From assembly GCA_026397675.1 (NCBI GenBank), contig JAPLUH010000512.1:1-9297 (forward strand): a DNA stretch of 9,297 nt, given 5' to 3'. A program made the position numbers and the translations under genes. Origin of the DNA: Verrucomicrobiota bacterium. GTDB lineage: Bacteria > Verrucomicrobiota > Verrucomicrobiia > Limisphaerales > UBA9464. Shown piece by piece: positions 1-5,912 of the stretch. Under the pieces are notes generated by a model. The model was not told where the DNA came from. It saw nothing but the letters and a program-made list of their open reading frames with translations, and did no database searches. The number at the start of each line of letters is the position of its first letter. Positions within the stretch are counted from its first letter, which is position 1.

Positions 1-328
1 AGATCCCCGGGTCGGAGATGTGGTAGATCACGCTGGTTCCGTCACGACGACGGCCTAAGATTCCCGCCTGGGTCAGGGTCTGGAGGTGTCGAGAGGCATT
101 CGCTTGAGTTAACCCGGTCTTGTCTATGAGAGCGGAGACCGACAACTCGCCGCCTTCCAAGGCTCGAATGAGCTTCAAACGGCTGGGCTCTCCAAGGACC
201 CGGAATCGAGCCGCGATGAGTTCCAGGGCTTCGTCGCTGAGATCACTGGCGGAGACCCCTCCCACATGCTCGCGCTTGGCCATGGCCAGATACTGTTCAA
301 AAACGGGTTCGTTTCCAACAATATGCAT
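1..328 (-). CDS. ArsR/SmtB-family winged-helix transcriptional regulator (partial, C-terminus off the left edge)
   Basis: This is a DNA-binding repressor-type regulator of the ArsR/SmtB family. The ATG at 326-328 opens a frame that runs uninterrupted to the window edge (109 codons seen). An in-frame GTG two codons upstream (332-334) is an alternative start; neither has a clear Shine-Dalgarno sequence. Residues 41-107 carry the family core: RFRVLGEPSRLKLIRAL, then the helix-turn-helix at about 62-84 containing TGLTQANASRHLQTL, then the wing GRRRDGTSVIYHISDP. The first 35-40 residues are an N-terminal extension. In the classical arsenic/cadmium sensors the helix before the recognition helix carries ELCVCDL; here it reads ELSVSAL, with serine at both cysteine positions. 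The alpha-3 metal site is therefore absent and the signal is unknown. Any C-terminal ligands lie outside the window. It reads away from the pseudopilin remnant and may control genes off the left edge. Confidence 0.88.
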   Translation of the reverse strand, partial: MHIVGNEPVFEQYLAMAKREHVGGVSASDLSDEALELIAARFRVLGEPSRLKLIRALEGGELSVSALIDKTGLTQANASRHLQTLTQAGILGRRRDGTSVIYHISDPGI

Positions 329-380
329 AAACACTCATAAGAACAGGCGGTGTGGCCTTAAGGCCTGACGCCCGCAACCC

Positions 381-599
381 TCAGGGGACGTTGAAATCGC
401 TCCGGTAACAGACGGTATCGCTCGCATTTTGATCATCGTCGGCTTTCCCCGAGTACCCATCGGTCAGGCCAAAGTCACGAGCTCGAAGTTGTTTGGCCTT
501 ACGGTATTGGGCATGCCCATCGACGAACACACGGTTGCCGCCGCGGTTGTGTTCCGTCGGGTAGAAAGTCTTCCGGATTAGATTGGACGGACCGGGCAA
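381..599 (-). pseudogene. C-terminal remnant of an H-X9-DG type II secretion-like pseudopilin
   Basis: The 72-codon frame begins only at a TTG (597-599) and ends at a TGA (381-383). It holds a clear H-X9-DG motif: His17, nine residues, then Asp27-Gly28, in the context HNRGGNRVFVDGHAQYRK. This C-terminal signature belongs to the large families of prepilin-type proteins in Verrucomicrobia, Planctomycetes and Lentisphaerae. Full-length members are usually 200 residues or more and start with a prepilin cleavage motif and a hydrophobic helix. Both are missing here. In the same frame a TAG lies about nine codons upstream of the TTG, and the ROK kinase start on the opposite strand occupies the space where the N-terminal part should be. 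I infer a 5'-truncated, probably non-functional gene. A small functional derivative is possible but unlikely, since nothing visible would export it. Confidence 0.7.
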
Positions 600-625
600 A
601 ATACGAAGGGTTTCCGCCGACGCCT

Positions 626-1549
626 ATGACTCATATTGGAATCGAAATCGGGGGCACCAAGATCCAGATCGTGGCGGGTGGTGCCGACGGGACCTTCTTG
701 GAGCGCCATCGCTTGGCAGCGGATCGTGCTCGGGGTGGGGCTGGGATTCGGGAACAGATCGCTGCCGTGGTTCCTGGGTTGATGGCCAGGCATCGCATCG
801 CCTCGGTGGGCGTGGGTTTTGGCGGGCCTGTGGACCCTAAGACCGGCCAGATTTGTTGCTCTCATCAGGTGCCTGGCTGGCATGATTTTCCGCTGGGAGA
901 CTGGGTTCGCGAGCTCACCGGAGTGCCTGTTGCCGTCGAGAATGATGCCAATGTGGCCGCCCTCGGAGAGGCACTGCGGGGGGCAGGGCAGGGGTTTGGA
1001 TGTGTCTTCTGGATTAACATGGGCAGCGGTGTGGGCGGCGGCATGGTCGTGAATGGTCGTCTTTATCACGGTGCCTGCCCCGGCGAAGCCGAGATGGGGC
1101 ATCTGCGCTTGGATCGCTCGGGCCGCATCGTCGAGGATGCGTGCTCGGGTTGGGCCGTGGATCGTCGGATCCGGGCGGCCGTGATCGGCAAGGATGGCTT
1201 GCTGGCTCGTGCCGTCGAGGCCCAGACGACGGAGGGCAGCGAAGCACGTCACCTGCGTGCGGCCGTCGACGACGGTGATCCGCTGGCTCAGCGCATTGTG
1301 AAGGAAGTCGCCGATGACTTGGCCTTTGCGTTGTCCCACGCCGTCCATCTCTTTCATCCCGAGATCATCGTGGTGGGCGGTGGGCTCTCGTTGGTGGGAG
1401 AACCCCTCCGGGGAGCCATCGCGGCAGCCCTGCCGGCCTACCTCATGGACGCGTTCCACCCAGGTCCGCGGGTCGCTTTGGCCGGTTTGGGTGAAGACTC
1501 GGTGCCGGTGGGAGCCTTGGCGTTAGCCGCGGCGATCGTTGCGGCATGA
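626..1549 (+). CDS. ROK-family sugar kinase (glucokinase/fructokinase type)
   Basis: This is a cytoplasmic ATP-dependent sugar kinase of the ROK family, 307 residues, the usual length. The phosphate-binding loop is at the N-terminus (IGIEIGGTK, residues 4-12), which fixes the ATG start at 626. Residues 105-109 are ENDAN, with Asp107 as the expected catalytic base. The glycine-rich second ATP site is GSGVGGGMVVNG at 133-144, and the sugar-contacting E-M-G-H lies at 156-159. A C-terminal IIVVGGGLS strand (247-255) is also typical. The usual zinc site CxCGxxGCxE, which should follow E-M-G-H, is absent. That stretch reads GRIVEDACSGWAVDRR and keeps only Cys173. Substrate cannot be decided from sequence: glucose, fructose, mannose and N-acetyl sugars are all family substrates. 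It converges on the Gfo/Idh/MocA gene, 38 nt away. No well-placed Shine-Dalgarno is seen; GAAGGG at 605-610 is too far upstream. Confidence 0.92.
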   Translation: MTHIGIEIGGTKIQIVAGGADGTFLERHRLAADRARGGAGIREQIAAVVPGLMARHRIASVGVGFGGPVDPKTGQICCSHQVPGWHDFPLGDWVRELTGVPVAVENDANVAALGEALRGAGQGFGCVFWINMGSGVGGGMVVNGRLYHGACPGEAEMGHLRLDRSGRIVEDACSGWAVDRRIRAAVIGKDGLLARAVEAQTTEGSEARHLRAAVDDGDPLAQRIVKEVADDLAFALSHAVHLFHPEIIVVGGGLSLVGEPLRGAIAAALPAYLMDAFHPGPRVALAGLGEDSVPVGALALAAAIVAA

Positions 1550-1587
1550 TCCGCTGACGACTGTTCTCCGGATTTTATAGAACCGGC

Positions 1588-2613
1588 TTAGAGTTTGACC
1601 GGTTTGCCCGAGGCTGCTGAGGCATCCGCGGCGAAGATCAATCGGTGCGAGCGGTACGCGTCGGCGAAGGAAGTCAGCGGCATGTCTTCGCCGCGGTCGA
1701 GGGCGTCAAAAAACGCCTGGAACTGGGTTTGGTAGGGGTGGTCTTTCACGTCGCCCGAATCCACCGGCGAGTAGGACAACTGGCTCCACTTGTTTTTGTC
1801 GAGCATCCCCAGTTTCTGGCTGTGGAACTTGTTGTCCAAGATCGATCCCTCACTGCCCACGATGTGCGTGTGGAAATAATAGGGCTGAAGGCTGTCCACG
1901 CAGGAGGTGGTTTTGCCGATTCGACCATCGCGGAACTTCACAATACTCACTTGCGTGGTTGGGTAGTCGTACGGCGCGAAGTGAGGGCTCTTGGATGAGG
2001 TGGCGTAGGCGGTCACTTCTTCCGGTTCGCCACCCATCACCATGAGCAGCGCATCGAGCGCATGACATCCGGCGCTCAAGAGTGAACTGCCCGCCTCAGC
2101 CTTCTGATGGCTCCAACGGAACTGTCCGTACCAGGGACCAATACCGTGGTAATAATCAACTTCGGCAAAATGAACCTCCCCGAGCAGTCCGGATTGAAGC
2201 ATCGAGTGGATGGATTGAAATTGTGCGGAGAAACGCACCTCAAAGCAGACGCATGTCTTAATGGGGGCCCCACGCAAGGCCGTGGCCATGGTTTCGAGAT
2301 CTGAGGAGGTCAACGCCAGTGGTTTCTCGACAATCACATGCTTGCCTGCCCGCACCGCCTGGATGAACTGGGCGGCATGGTCTTTGGGGAAACTGCAAAT
2401 GGACACGGCATGGATGTCCGGGTCGGCCAGCATGGCATCCAAGTCCTTAAACACTCGGATAGGTGAACCGTACTGCGCGCTGGCTACGGCAGGATCCAGA
2501 TCTCGCTTCGAGTAGATCGCGGTGACGCGCCCCTGGCGGGTGGCGTTGATGGCAGGGATATGGGCCGAGGCCACCCAACCGTGACCGATAACTCCGACGT
2601 TATAGTGCTTCAT
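1588..2613 (-). CDS. Gfo/Idh/MocA-family NAD(P)-dependent oxidoreductase
   Basis: The product is a 341-residue cytoplasmic dehydrogenase of the Gfo/Idh/MocA family, which oxidises or reduces sugars, inositols and related compounds using NAD(P). The N-terminal Rossmann strand-turn-helix is VGVIGHGWVASAHIPAI (residues 6-22). The family EKP motif is at 96-98, with Lys97 near the nicotinamide. The C-terminal alpha/beta domain has SAGCHALD at 180-187, where His184 is the usual catalytic histidine and Asp187 its partner. The frame stays open 42 codons further upstream to 2739, but that extension is low in family character, and the Rossmann start aligns best with the ATG at 2611-2613. The substrate is unknown; genomes of this phylum often hold many paralogues. 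It converges with the ROK kinase and diverges from rpmE2, so it is probably transcribed alone. No strong Shine-Dalgarno or terminator is visible. Confidence 0.92.
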   Translation of the reverse strand: MKHYNVGVIGHGWVASAHIPAINATRQGRVTAIYSKRDLDPAVASAQYGSPIRVFKDLDAMLADPDIHAVSICSFPKDHAAQFIQAVRAGKHVIVEKPLALTSSDLETMATALRGAPIKTCVCFEVRFSAQFQSIHSMLQSGLLGEVHFAEVDYYHGIGPWYGQFRWSHQKAEAGSSLLSAGCHALDALLMVMGGEPEEVTAYATSSKSPHFAPYDYPTTQVSIVKFRDGRIGKTTSCVDSLQPYYFHTHIVGSEGSILDNKFHSQKLGMLDKNKWSQLSYSPVDSGDVKDHPYQTQFQAFFDALDRGEDMPLTSFADAYRSHRLIFAADASAASGKPVKL

Positions 2614-2846
2614 CGTGGATTGTTTTGGTAGAAGGTAAACCGCAAGGAGTGCCTTGGGGATAGGATTTGTTCCTTTCCCGTGTGTTGTAGGATCCCGGAG
2701 CTGAGAGGCCGTCGAGGCATTCTGGGTGCCTTGGCTCATCCTCCTGTGGCAAGTAGACCACGAGGGTAGGAGCTGCCAGTTCTCGTTCAGAACAGGATCG
2801 ATGGATACGACTTACTGTATTCTCACAAATAAGGGCTTGTTTCCTG

Positions 2847-2868
2847 GGGTGGGCTCACCCACATTGGG
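2847..2868 (+). promoter_or_regulatory. Candidate rpmE2 leader with alternative small hairpins
   Basis: The 269-nt divergent spacer between the oxidoreductase and rpmE2 contains no further gene that I can support. Close to the rpmE2 start are three competing short hairpins. GGGTG (2847-2851) can pair with CACCC (2856-2860), or GTGGG (2849-2853) with CCCAC (2858-2862). Alternatively CCCA (2858-2861) can pair with TGGG (2865-2868). The last pairing excludes the other two. L31 genes in several phyla have structured autoregulatory leaders, so a leader role is plausible. The stems are only 4-5 bp and this is weak evidence. Confidence 0.25.
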
Positions 2869-2882
2869 CTTTCTTTGCTGTT

Positions 2883-3182
2883 ATGAAAGCTGATGTGCAC
2901 CCGAAAAACTACCGCACGATGATCTTCCGCGACTCGGCCTCTGGCCAGTCGTTCCTGTCTAAGTCCTGCGCCAACACTAACCTCTCCGCCAAGTCGGAAG
3001 ACGGTGAGGAGTACCCGCTTTACCTGCTCGGCATTAGCGCGTTCACCCATCCGTTCTACACGGGTCAACAAAAGTTCGTGGATACGGCGGGTCGCGTGGA
3101 CAAGTTCCAACAGCGCTTGGCCAAAACCCAGCTCGCCCAAGCCGCTTTGGCGGACGCCGCTGGCAAGAAGAAGAAGAAGTAG
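2883..3182 (+). CDS. rpmE2: 50S ribosomal protein L31 type B
   Basis: This is ribosomal protein L31, a small component of the large subunit that sits near the subunit bridge. The 99-residue product starts MKADVHPKNYRTMIFRD and contains the hallmark segments EYPLYLLGISAFTHPFYTG (43-61) and KFVDTAGRVDKF (64-75), which place it in the type B (YkgM-like) group. It carries only one cysteine (Cys29) and so lacks the zinc-binding CxxC pair of the C+ L31 form. It should work without zinc. In many bacteria this form is induced by zinc limitation through Zur; I see no obvious Zur box. The product ends in a run of five lysines, a basic tail longer than in the shortest L31 proteins. There is no Shine-Dalgarno before the ATG. 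An intrinsic terminator follows directly, and prfA lies next, a neighbourhood common in bacteria. Confidence 0.95.
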   Translation: MKADVHPKNYRTMIFRDSASGQSFLSKSCANTNLSAKSEDGEEYPLYLLGISAFTHPFYTGQQKFVDTAGRVDKFQQRLAKTQLAQAALADAAGKKKKK

Positions 3183-3195
3183 CCGCAGAACCAAC

Positions 3196-3234
3196 AACCG
3201 CCCGCCGGTCGCCCAAAACGACCCGCGGGCGGTT
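3196..3234 (+). terminator. Intrinsic terminator after rpmE2
   Basis: AACCGCCCGC (3196-3205) is perfectly complementary to GCGGGCGGTT (3225-3234). After one C/C mismatch the stem continues with GGTCG (3207-3211) paired to CGACC (3219-3223), closing a 7-nt CCCAAAA loop. A T-rich tract (TTTGCTTTTG) follows. The 16-position G+C-rich stem starts 13 nt after the rpmE2 stop and ends 51 nt before prfA. It should end most rpmE2 transcripts and force prfA to use its own promoter or read-through. Confidence 0.88.
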
Positions 3235-3285
3235 TGCTTTTGCCTCGTCCGCATCGGGCACTCGCTCTCCAGAACCTGACCCAGC

Positions 3286-4365
3286 ATGGATCTCCTGCCG
3301 TTCATCGAGAAGTTTCGCCGCCGCTTGGATGAGGTGGAAGCACTTCTCGGTGCCCCGGACGCCTTCAGCCATGCGGCCCGAGGGCAGGAGCTGACCCGGG
3401 AGCACGCGCGCTTGCGGCAATTTTTGGCCGATGGGGATGCTTGGTTGAAGACTCACCGAGATCTCACTGAAAACCGTGAGCTTTTGGCGACGGAATTAGC
3501 CGGCTCTGAGATGGCAATCTTGGCGGCTGAGGAGGTCCAGCGGTTGGAGACTGAGGAGTCGCGTCTCACGGCGGCCGTCCAGCGGGGTATCATCCCTCCG
3601 GACCCCACAGATTCCCGTAACACCATTCTGGAAATTCGGGCCGGCGCGGGCGGAGCCGAGAGCGCACTCTTCGCTGCAGACTTGTTGCGCATGTACAGCC
3701 GCTATGCCGAGGACCGTAGCTGGAAGATCGAACCAATGGATTCTAGCCCATCCGATCTGGGGGGTATGAAAGAAGTGATCTTCATGATCACCGGCGAGGA
3801 TGTGTTTAAGCGCATCAAGCACGAGTCCGGTGTTCACCGGGTGCAGCGGGTGCCGGCTACCGAGGCCCAGGGACGGATTCACACGAGCACGGTGACGGTG
3901 GCCGTCATGCCAGAGGCTCAAGAGGTCGATGTAGTCATCAAACCTGAAGACCTAGTGATCAACGTCTGTCGTGCCGGTGGCCATGGCGGTCAGGGTGTTA
4001 ACACGACTGATTCGGCGGTTCGGATCTTTCACAAACCCTCCGGCCTGGATGTCCGCTGTCAGGACCAGCGCTCACAGCAAAAAAACAAGGCCCAGGCGAT
4101 GATGGTGCTCCGATCCCGACTGCTGGATCGAAAGATGGCCGAGGAGCACGCCAAGTACGCCCAGCAGCGCAAGGATCAGGTGGGTACTGGCGAGCGCTCT
4201 GAGAAGATTCGTACCTACAATTTTCCTCAGAACCGGGTGACGGATCATCGGCTGGAATTAACGCTCTACAATCTGGCGGCCTTCATGGATGGCGACCTCG
4301 ATCCCATGATTGAGCCGCTCATGAACGACGAAGTGAAACGCCGCCTTGCGGCCATTGAAACCTGA
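3286..4365 (+). CDS. prfA: Peptide chain release factor 1 (RF1)
   Basis: RF1 recognises UAA and UAG stop codons and triggers peptide release on the ribosome. At 359 residues the protein is full length. Residues 1-100 form the helical N-terminal domain. The decoding loop has PAT at 190-192 (in HRVQRVPATEAQGRIHTS), the P-x-T tripeptide of RF1 rather than the SPF of RF2. The catalytic GGQ is at 234-236, within RAGGHGGQGVNTTDSAVRI. Gln236 is the residue that PrmC would methylate. The conserved RTYNFPQNRVTDHR lies at 309-322. In most RF1 proteins the context is SGAGGQHVN, so Gly rather than His after Gln is a mild variation. prmC, often next to prfA, is not here; a HAD phosphatase follows 4 nt after the stop codon and is probably cotranscribed. 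No strong Shine-Dalgarno is seen upstream. Confidence 0.97.
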   Translation: MDLLPFIEKFRRRLDEVEALLGAPDAFSHAARGQELTREHARLRQFLADGDAWLKTHRDLTENRELLATELAGSEMAILAAEEVQRLETEESRLTAAVQRGIIPPDPTDSRNTILEIRAGAGGAESALFAADLLRMYSRYAEDRSWKIEPMDSSPSDLGGMKEVIFMITGEDVFKRIKHESGVHRVQRVPATEAQGRIHTSTVTVAVMPEAQEVDVVIKPEDLVINVCRAGGHGGQGVNTTDSAVRIFHKPSGLDVRCQDQRSQQKNKAQAMMVLRSRLLDRKMAEEHAKYAQQRKDQVGTGERSEKIRTYNFPQNRVTDHRLELTLYNLAAFMDGDLDPMIEPLMNDEVKRRLAAIET

Positions 4366-4369
4366 TCCG

Positions 4370-4969
4370 ATGCCTACTTTTCAATCTCCCCGAGCCCTAA
4401 TCTTCGACTGCGATGGAACCGTTGCCCACACCATGCCCCTCCATTGGCGGGCCTGGCAGTTGGTGACTCGTCGCTACGGCATCGAGTTTCCGGAGACCCG
4501 TTTCTACGCCTTGGGTGGAGTTCCGGGGCGCAACATTCTGAAGATGCTTTTTGTGGAGCAAGGGATCGATGGGCTTGACCCCTTGGTGATCGCTAAGGAA
4601 AAGGAAACCGCCTACCTGGAGTTTCTGCACGAGGTCGGGCCAATTGAACCCGTGGTGGAGATTGCTCGGCGTCACCGCGGCGTTCTACCCATGGCCATCG
4701 CGACCGGCGGTTCGCGACCGGGCATCCCGGCGGTCCTGCGACATTTGGGTATTTACGATTGGTTTGGCGCCATCGTCACCAGCGAAGACGTGGTGCTACA
4801 GAAACCCGCCCCTGATATTTTTCTGGAGGCCGCTCGGCAATTAGGGGTCGACCCGGCCGAGTGCCGCGCCTTCGAAGACACCGACCTTGGAATGGAATCC
4901 ATCCGGGCCGCTGGCATGGAGGCCATCGACGTTCGGCTCTTGCCAAATTATCCGAAGCCGATGGTCTGA
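4370..4969 (+). CDS. yqaB: YqaB-like HAD-superfamily sugar phosphatase
   Basis: This is a 199-residue cytoplasmic HAD hydrolase of the beta-phosphoglucomutase-like subfamily. Motif I is FDCDGT (12-17), with nucleophile Asp13 and acid/base Asp15. Motif II is ATGGS (111-115), with Thr112. Motif III is Lys145 in QKPAPD, and motif IV is FEDTDLG (168-174). The motif IV region followed by AAGMEAIDVRLL closely resembles Escherichia coli YqaB as I remember it. YqaB removes phosphate from fructose-1-phosphate and 6-phosphogluconate; that activity is inferred by similarity, and related family members have other sugar-phosphate substrates. The ATG at 4370 lies 4 nt after the prfA stop. An in-frame TTG at 4346 would overlap prfA and add eight residues, but the family alignment favours the ATG. 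Translation is probably coupled to prfA. It converges on the GrpE-like gene with only 14 nt between stops. Confidence 0.9.
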   Translation: MPTFQSPRALIFDCDGTVAHTMPLHWRAWQLVTRRYGIEFPETRFYALGGVPGRNILKMLFVEQGIDGLDPLVIAKEKETAYLEFLHEVGPIEPVVEIARRHRGVLPMAIATGGSRPGIPAVLRHLGIYDWFGAIVTSEDVVLQKPAPDIFLEAARQLGVDPAECRAFEDTDLGMESIRAAGMEAIDVRLLPNYPKPMV

Positions 4970-4983
4970 TTTTAGGCGATCAG

Positions 4984-5778
4984 CTAGCTCTGGGTCGCCG
5001 CGGTTTCTGTTGTGGCAATGGCCACCTGGATGCGCCGGATGCCCACGCCCTGGAAGGTGTAACCCCAGGCGATCGTTCGATCCACCGTGGCTCCCGTAGG
5101 GGGTTCGGAGCCATCGGCGATTTCATGCCGCTCGCTGTCGAATGGCTCACCGGCTTGGGCTTCATAGGGCAAGATGCCGACTCGCCGTGTCGCATCGATG
5201 CAGGCGTTTCGGTAGTTGCCGATTTGTTGAATGAGCTGCGGTTGGCCCGACGCCGAGGCGGCTTGGAAGAGGGCGAAACAATGGTCCATGAGATGGATAA
5301 CCACCTGCAGGGAATCCTTCTCACCGCGGCGCAGTTTCTCGATCTCCAGTCGGAGGGTGGATTTCTCACCGTCGTTGGCACGGGTCAGAAACTCCGAGAA
5401 CCCCTTCGCCTCCGCCGCGATCTGGCTGGCGATATTGCCAGTCGCATTCACGGTCTTGGTGGAAATCGTCTGGATGTCCTGCCATTGGGCGGTGGCGGCA
5501 GCGATTTGCTGCGCGGTCTTGTCGAGTGAGCCCAGTTTCTCGGCGGCGGAGGCCAGGTTCACTTGTTCGAAGAGCTTCACAGCAGCCTCGTGGTCCTTCT
5601 GGAAGGGCTGGATGAAAATCCAAGCCCCGAGTCCCGTCAAACCACCCACAAGGGCGATTTCCTTCCAGGTCCACACGGGGGCTGCCTTCCAGGCCACGGC
5701 AGCGGCGGTGACCACGAGGACCACATCGGCCAACAGGTAGGGCCACTTGGGAGTGCGCGGGACTTCGCTCAACGACAT
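4984..5778 (-). CDS. Membrane-anchored protein with a C-terminal GrpE-like domain
   Basis: The 264-residue protein has two predicted membrane helices near the N-terminus (about 14-32 and 40-57), joined by a short loop containing WTWKE. Residues 60-180 are strongly helical and probably coiled or bundled, with an Ala/Gln-rich stretch at 75-125 and a charged stretch at 130-156. From about 157 the sequence resembles the end of GrpE, the nucleotide exchange factor of the Hsp70 chaperone DnaK. A four-helix-bundle-like segment (157-199) precedes GEPFD (210-214) and RHE (217-219). Then WGYTFQGVGIRRIQVAIA (238-255) matches the KGYxLNGRxIRxAxVxVA pattern of the GrpE beta domain. Cytosolic GrpE is usually 170-210 residues with no membrane segment. 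The soluble part should face the cytoplasm if both helices span the membrane. Whether it binds DnaK is unknown. It is transcribed divergently from the FAD oxidoreductase. Confidence 0.78.
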   Translation of the reverse strand: MSLSEVPRTPKWPYLLADVVLVVTAAAVAWKAAPVWTWKEIALVGGLTGLGAWIFIQPFQKDHEAAVKLFEQVNLASAAEKLGSLDKTAQQIAAATAQWQDIQTISTKTVNATGNIASQIAAEAKGFSEFLTRANDGEKSTLRLEIEKLRRGEKDSLQVVIHLMDHCFALFQAASASGQPQLIQQIGNYRNACIDATRRVGILPYEAQAGEPFDSERHEIADGSEPPTGATVDRTIAWGYTFQGVGIRRIQVAIATTETAATQS

Positions 5779-5912
5779 GAGCGGATCTTAGGATGCAGTC
5801 CCCGCCCGGAGGAAGGCACTTTTCAGCTTGGAGTGAACATCCATCACAGGAGTGGGCGTTGGACATCCGGTGGATATGTCGGAGAATGCTGAGAGTTAAC
5901 TGTGTCGTCCCC

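Noticed and set aside
578..1459. A 293-codon minus-strand open frame
   Set aside because: It lies fully opposite the ROK kinase, whose motifs are unmistakable. The protein is rich in His, Arg and Pro with no family pattern, as expected for an antisense shadow in G+C-rich DNA.
1550..1587. CCGG...CCGG as a bidirectional terminator between the convergent ROK and oxidoreductase genes
   Set aside because: The stem is only 4 bp, each arm is itself palindromic, and no T tract follows.
2614..2739. A 42-residue N-terminal extension of the Gfo/Idh/MocA protein
   Set aside because: The Rossmann motif begins normally after the ATG at 2613. The extension has no domain, no signal-peptide pattern and no ribosome binding site.
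4861..5529. A 222-codon plus-strand open frame running from the phosphatase end across the GrpE-like gene
   Set aside because: It overlaps the phosphatase motif IV in another frame and is antisense to the GrpE-like gene. Its sequence looks like random translation rich in Gly and Arg.
5793..5912. A 40-residue N-terminal extension of the FAD oxidoreductase
   Set aside because: The extension has no family character, and the GGAGA touching the ATG at 5886 is too close to act as a ribosome binding site. ATG 5913 puts the FAD motif at the expected distance.
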